Assembly: GCF_002443255.2 (NCBI RefSeq)
Contig: NW_019211454.1
Location: 5,365,858 to 5,429,857 of the forward strand
Direction of reading: 5' to 3'
Length of the DNA stretch: 64,000 bases
Source: Varroa destructor
Taxonomy: Eukaryota > Arthropoda > Arachnida > Mesostigmata > Varroidae
The notes beneath the pieces were generated by a model, which made no database searches, was not told where the DNA came from, and saw only the letters and a list, made by a program, of their open reading frames with translations. This document shows, one piece after another, positions 58,338 to 64,000 of this stretch. The translations under genes and the position numbers were made by a program. Each line of letters begins with the position of its first letter. Position 1 is the stretch's first letter.

Positions 58338-59685
58338 TGGTTGGATTGGTTCGTGTAGCTGAAGGTGTATTCCTCGTGTATCACACAGCCTAGTCTTAAG
58401 AGATCCCCACCACCACGGTTTGTTTCGGCCAAACGCCAAGCGCTTCCCTAGAACGAGACCAGATATTCATATAGATATGAGAGCGGCGCCACAATCTGCT
58501 TCTAATTTCTGTCTTTCTATTCTAGCTAACACCGAAAGAAATCAAAAGATTACTAAACCCCAGTTACAATTCGATCGTATTTTTGTTGATGTACTTTGTT
58601 TTCGTTACAGGAGGAGTTTTTTTCGGCTTTTGAAGTAAAGTTTTTTTCAGCTATCCCTCTTACCGTACTCCTATCATCTGTGAAAAAGCAAGATATTAGG
58701 TCAAACTATAATCACACTAACGGTAGCCAATATACGCTATATTCGGCGAGTTAATTGCAATCTTCGGTTAATGGAAGATCATTTAATTGAAAGTCAACGA
58801 AAGCAAACGAAGTAAAATTAATAGGAAACCAAGGCACGAAAATTCATGGACAAAACGCAACCAAAAGCGAGGCCTTAAGAATACGGCACACAAGCGCCCA
58901 TACTCAGCATACGACATAAAAGGAACAGCATCGCAGGCTTTTATAACATCTTGAATTATTGCCTTGGACCACACTATCATGTAAAAATATTGACTATGAG
59001 TTCGATTTTGACTAATTAATTTTAAACTAAACAATATTTCAGCGGCGTTCCCAAGTTGTTGTAAACTGTGCGCTCGTCATTCTGTTTCTGTGTGTCTTTG
59101 TATGTGTTCATATCTCCAAGAAGCATGAAAACAAAACGAAATCATCATTATGATCAAAATTGGTAATTACCTTAAATTCAATACGCGACGGAGTTAAGTT
59201 AAATATAATAGCCATCCATTAGCGATACATCTAAATTCAGTAAAGGGACGAGCATAAAACTTGCAACCATAACCGCTTGCAAAAATTATTCAAACCGAAA
59301 CAGACAACCGACAACAAAATTATGAAATCAAAGCGTGCATTCAAGGTAACTAGAAAGCTGTCTCTAAAGCTTCATAATAGGGCTTATCGAGAGCCTTCCG
59401 ACTCCGAGGGGCATAATTTCATTCACATCCTTCATGCACTCATGCTGCTAGATAAGGAAAAGCTGAACACTCAGGCTACCGCCATGTCCTGACTAAGTTA
59501 CTTGTAACCTTAATATACCAAGTATTTACTGATATTATAATCATGGGTGTTAATGTGATGCATCCGCCAACTATGATAATATTTGGTTCATGCCTTTTGG
59601 TCAGGTAAAACTGAATTGTTGATATATGACGAGGCTATTTAATGTCGATTAGAATTTATGCGTCGGTTCAGTTCTATTATGTGTA

Positions 59686-59960
59686 TACTGGGTGGGTCAA
59701 AAATGTCTTTGGACAGTTAGAAGAGGATACCTCTATTCAAAATGTGTTGTGCACTGTTATGATATCCGCTCTTTATTGCGATCCCCAAATGCTTTAATAC
59801 ATAATGTGAGTTGTCTACAGACGATTTTTAAACTGTTTAGCGACTTTTGGCCCATTCAGCACACATAAGGGCAGATTTATTGCACGATAATAGTAAATCT
59901 GCAGCACCTGCGGTCTATATCGCCTTAATGATCGATCTCCGCACAACCTCTCACAACAAG
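59686..59960. mobile_element. Possible degenerate mariner-like element end
   Basis: The sequence TACTGGGTGGGTCAAAAATG at 59686, after a TA dinucleotide, resembles terminal inverted repeats of Tc1/mariner transposons. No matching inverted copy or transposase frame was seen nearby, so at most this is a solo or decayed end. Confidence 0.2.
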
Positions 59961-60569
59961 CTGAGCCGCCGTAGAAGTTACATCATTTAACGCTATTACC
60001 CAGCAGAAATGAATTAACAAAATAGAAGAGAAAGATCCACCATATATTGATGGTTGTCATATGTGTATATTCATGATATTCACTTCCCAAAGCTCTCCTA
60101 TGAGAGCTTCGTATTCGTATACATGTTTGCATTAAGTAAACAATACATAGTAAAAACATCATCCTCAGGTCATAGTACATAATCGAAAGCAGTAATATTA
60201 GGTAGAACACATTATACTTTAGATACAGCCCGGAGCATCTCGAGAGTCCCGTTAGCGCCATCGGAAGCCAAGCGAAATAACTTAAAATTGGACTTCAGTC
60301 GATCGAAATAGACCAAAGACACAATAGCAGCTAAAGTTCACCGGACAGACTTCATCTATCGTATAAAGTGAATATACACTTTCAAATCATTCTGCCGTTG
60401 AGCAAGTTCTAACAGCTCATGAATCGACCAACAAAATTCAAAATACTCTGAGACCTATTTGCCGCTATGGTTCCTAAGTATTATTTATTGTAATCTCTTC
60501 TCCTAATAAGTATGCCCTCTACCTAACATCCATTATGAAAACCATTCACTTGCTGTTCTGTGTTGATCC

Positions 60570-60695
60570 TCACTTTTCTTTTGATTCGTCCTTCAGACTC
60601 CACATAACGAAGCCAGTTAAGCCGACGATACCCAAAGAATTTCCAACGTCGGCGGCATCGAGTGCTGGGGGTACAGCCAAGCAAACGTATATGGA
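60570..60695 (-). CDS. Possible terminal exon of a small, unrecognised protein
   Basis: On the - strand, a pyrimidine-rich tract ending CCCCCAG precedes a frame encoding ALDAADVGNSLGIVGLTGFV then MWSLKDESKEK and a TGA at 60572-60570. The SLGIVGLTGFVMWSL segment resembles a single membrane span followed by a charged tail, a layout common in small mitochondrial or ER proteins. A possible upstream exon ends CGTCGCAG/GTAATT near 60,800, and in the matching phase it reads KTAAAGVA but has a stop just before. I do not recognise the family. It could be chance. Confidence 0.25.
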   Translation of the reverse strand, partial: SIYVCLAVPPALDAADVGNSLGIVGLTGFVMWSLKDESKEK

Positions 60696-60899
60696 TTTGT
60701 AATGACAAATGGTCGAAGAATTATAGCACAAGCAACAGCAGCACTGGGAACAGCGACAAACCTCAACCAATAAGAGGCTCTGCCTTCTCTGTAATTACCT
60801 GCGACGCCTGCAGCAGCGGTTTTTCAAACGAACCACTTGCTCCTTGTACAAATACGTTTCCCAAGTGACACGTTACTGTTTCTCATCGTATAGCGCAGC

Positions 60900-63800
60900 C
60901 GCGTGCGTAGCATAGCAAATAATATATATCGAGTAAAGAGAAGTAAATAGAACTCGCGTGCACAAAGCTAAGTAGTTAGCTGTGTCACTACAGAAATCAC
61001 AGAACGCAACTCGGATATATCCATCCACATCCATGCAGTTTTTCCTCTCAAAATAGGCTGCATATAATAGACACGCTGCAGCATGCTAGGCTATTTCGGC
61101 AACAATTACATTGTTATTCCGATGCTCGCCCACTCCATTTATCAGCGGATGTAACTGTACGACAGATCGCGTTTGTGAGCCATGTGTCTTTCACGATAAT
61201 CAACCAGCCTATCGAAACATATCACATTGCAACTCTGGAGCGCCCTGAACGCAAACTGCCTGTTCTCTTGCTGTTACATGCTGCTGCAAACGTCGTCACG
61301 AAAATCCTACGCTACCGCTATTATTTCGACGACAGCAACAAAATCCAGCACAAAGAAAACAGGTAGTTTTAAAAAAAAACATTACACAGCGAAAAAGACG
61401 CGAGGTTCAACGCGATCAGCAGGCACAACTCAATTCAATAGGCTCAACATCCACTTCGTTGTCACAGCATCAGTGATGACCACAGATAGGCCCGAACAGA
61501 GATAGAAACACCACAGCAAGTTTCGCAAATTCAGCGTACGTTAGAATCAAAAGCAAACGTTGTAAGGAGAAGAGCTAACACGAGGAGCAGCAGTAATAAC
61601 AACGAATAGCTCTTGTAATGTAGAATGTAAGACGAATCAAGCGAGGCCGACAAGCAACAGAAGGTTCGGCCTATATAGCAAAACGCTATGAGACTAAATC
61701 GTACTGACTAGCACAGACACGTACGAAGAGTGCTCAACGCTACGGGCTCCTGACACCACCGGCAACAGCAATTAATGAAATACAACAAACTTGTAAAATG
61801 GTCGATTTCTTGCGGCACTTTGTCGCCTGCCTGTTTACGTCGTTCTGGGAACTCTTTGTTATTAGCGGCAACTTGCCGGTATCTATCCCAGCATAATGTC
61901 CGACGCAAACAGATACATAACAACGGTGGAAGCTACCGTGCAAGCTCAACCACGACAAGTCGACAGGCACTTCTCGGCGACGAACTTGCGCCGCACAGCA
62001 GAAACATGAATAGCTTGACCCAATGCGTAGTGCCGCGATCTTATTGTACACAATATGCAAATGAACAGAGGACACCAACGTGGGCAAACCTAATCTACGA
62101 TTTAATAATGGTGGCTGCCTATAACCCGACGAAGCCACAAATCTGAGATCTACGCGATGTATGTAAAAATCAGCATCACCAACGCAACGGTTATCAACCA
62201 CACGACCGTCGATCCTGCATGGCTGTCCGTCTACCTGGCGACGATGCACACACTAGGGACAAGAAGCCACCAAGAGTGGTTAACTCGTGACAAACACGCT
62301 TGCTACACACAGAAATCCCTATAACGCAGACTTAGCAGTTTGACCTCTCCCTCCGCTCGCACGTTAGACCGTATACGACCCGACGCCGCTTGCTTTTCTC
62401 AGCTCAGTGGACGACCCTCAGTAACATGCGATGAATAGGTGATCCTCTCGTTATTAACCAAGCATCGGATGGGGACGCTCCGTGGGAACACTCGCGGCAT
62501 GTAATGCCACGAGAAGCACTCACTACAAAGGCCAGTACAAACAGAAATACATTCACCTTGCAGCCGCTATGGACAAATTGCTGGGGACTATGCGTCGTTT
62601 CAGCCGGGTCGGTGGGTGCCGACAGCCTAGGCTAGATCAGGCACTTTTTGCTGGCATCAGTTAGCAGTAATACCTTTGCGTCCACGTCTCAGGAGTATGG
62701 TCTGCATTTTACTACCTAACAGCAGCCAAAGTTAATCACGATACAGCCTAAATAAAAAGTAGCATTGGGTAGCACAGGCATATAGACAACAGCAAGCAGC
62801 AGCCTGGCCGGATTATACCGGGTCGAGTGCCGTGTGCTGCGGCCACACACGCCTGAACCTCAAAGGCCGACTTCCTGTAGCTACGGCTTTTTCTGAGGGT
62901 GAAGCTACCCGACGCCAAAAATTCTAGTACTTACATGATGGCTGGCCTAGGTGGCCAAGTTGTCCCTAATTGCTTGCAGGGAGGATTTCAAGCTGGAAGA
63001 TTGGTCGAATCGATATACCTCGTCTATGGGTGGGCCCGGTGGAGGAGAGAACAACTACGCGGCGGTGCACCGAATATGCCGCTAAATTTCGAATCTAAGC
63101 CCGCGGCACTACAAATCAAGCGCAGAGGCGCGAAAAGAAATGAGGCGCCGGTTTCATAAAACCACCAAAATCTCTCTCCTCGCACAAAGGAACTCTTGGT
63201 GCCAAGAATTGCTTGATCAAGCTTCGCATGGACATTGCAGATAGCTGCTTACCAATAGGCTTGCATAAAATTGTTCTAGACTCCTTCTACACTTCTATGT
63301 GCAGGCTTTACATATGAATATAAAAAAAAAATTGTAAGTTGATGAAAATTTATTTCGACGGACGCTAAATTACAGCAAAATTTGTGAGAAAAAATTATAA
63401 AATATCAATCTGACACAACTGTTCCAACACAAAAAAATTGTAAGGAATTTTCGCAATAAGTTCCGTAAAGCAGCTGAAATCAAGATTCAATAAATACGGA
63501 TTTCTTTTAAATAAAACAAATTTGATCTCTTTCGAAAACCCCAATAAGAGATCGGGTTATCATATCTCGGCAAAAACAATTCGGTAGTAGTCAAAAAAAA
63601 ATTGTAGCGCTGGTACAATAATTACGTTCATTGATGGGAACAATTGTTTAGACTCATTTTAGAAGTAAGCTAAAACCGCAAAATCATCTTCAATATGTTT
63701 CCATTCTATTCGACCTGGCACTAGCGTGCATGATTTCACCGCTCACGCTAACCAAGAAAAGGTCGCATCGTATCGATTTCTCAATGTCATTTGATTTAAT

Positions 63801-64000
63801 CACGTGTTCGCTGCATGGTACTCGTGCATAGAGTATGCGACAAAAGCCCTCAAGGCTTTTATCGCAAGTCTGCTGGTGACTCAGATTTAATGTACTTAAA
63901 GATTAAAGTCATACTGACTCACTGCATTCTTGAATTTTGGCCCTCGAACTTTGCGGTCTGCCCCACATCATATAAAATTGTCGAATGTTGCTAAAACGTT
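60900..64000. other. No recognised gene; possible Imp upstream region
   Basis: A 169-codon - strand frame (62249-61740) lacks an ATG start and any domain. The last 700 bp are A-rich with repeated AAAAAATTGTA motifs and end with the hairpin at 63,836. Confidence 0.5.
63836..63866. repeat. 13-bp hairpin with 5-nt loop
   Basis: Arms TGCGACAAAAGCC and GGCTTTTATCGCA around CTCAA, with a single C/A mismatch. Read on the - strand the mismatch is a permitted G-U pair. Confidence 0.85.

Larger units (their letters stand above)
54767..60569. other. Upstream Imp intron or intergenic DNA
   Basis: Must contain Imp intron sequence at its left end. I searched the - strand for a first RRM and an initiating exon and found none. 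It holds the 37-bp duplication, the 56.4-kb hairpin and the GTA repeat. Confidence 0.5.

Noticed and set aside
61740..62249. 169-codon - strand frame
   Set aside because: No ATG at its start, overlapping frames on the opposite strand, no recognisable motif.
63836..63866. Histone 3' stem-loop
   Set aside because: Stem and loop do not match the 6-bp stem / 4-nt loop histone consensus, and no histone gene is near.

Overview
The window is eukaryotic nuclear DNA, most likely from an arthropod. It has spliced genes with GT-AG introns, long AT-rich intergenic stretches full of microsatellites, and two regulatory genes typical of animals. The protein sequences and the long, repeat-peppered spacers would suit a chelicerate such as a parasitiform mite, but no marker settles this and I hold the taxon loosely. 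There are no signs of operons, CRISPR arrays or bacterial mobile elements.

Two genes are certain. (1) On the + strand at 24,555-26,237 is an intronless SoxB1 (SoxNeuro-like) transcription factor of 560 aa with a complete HMG box. About 4 kb of GC-rich, triplet-repeat-rich DNA precedes it (20.37-24.55 kb); this is probably the promoter and a long 5' leader. (2) On the - strand at about 54,766-50,421 is the 3' part of an IGF2BP/Imp mRNA-binding protein gene. I assembled six exons by hand; their phases agree at every junction. They encode one RRM, four KH domains and an Ala/Thr-rich tail. One intron is of the rare GC-AG class, and the C-terminus can end in three ways. The 5' part of Imp (a first RRM, start codon and promoter) was not found in 54.8-64.0 kb; it may lie beyond the window end or be absent.

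Layout: 1-20.37 kb has no recognised gene, with GC-richer islands at 2.0-3.3, 8.7-9.9 and 15.4-17.0 kb; 20.37-24.55 kb is the Sox promoter/leader; 24.55-26.24 kb is the Sox CDS; 26.24 to about 28.8 kb is the Sox 3' UTR and flank; 28.8-42.3 kb is AT-rich spacer with a 100-N assembly gap at 36,697-36,796; 42.3-48.2 kb is a T-rich, triplet-biased tract; 48.2-50.4 kb is AT repeats and Imp 3' flank; 50.4-54.8 kb is Imp; 54.8-64 kb is spacer or Imp upstream intron, with a possible small exon near 60.6 kb, a mariner-like terminal sequence near 59.7 kb and several hairpins.

The two genes are not known to form a pathway together. SoxB1 acts in the nucleus in neural specification and Imp acts on mRNAs in the cytoplasm. 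Both are expressed in the nervous system of other animals, but nothing here shows shared control.
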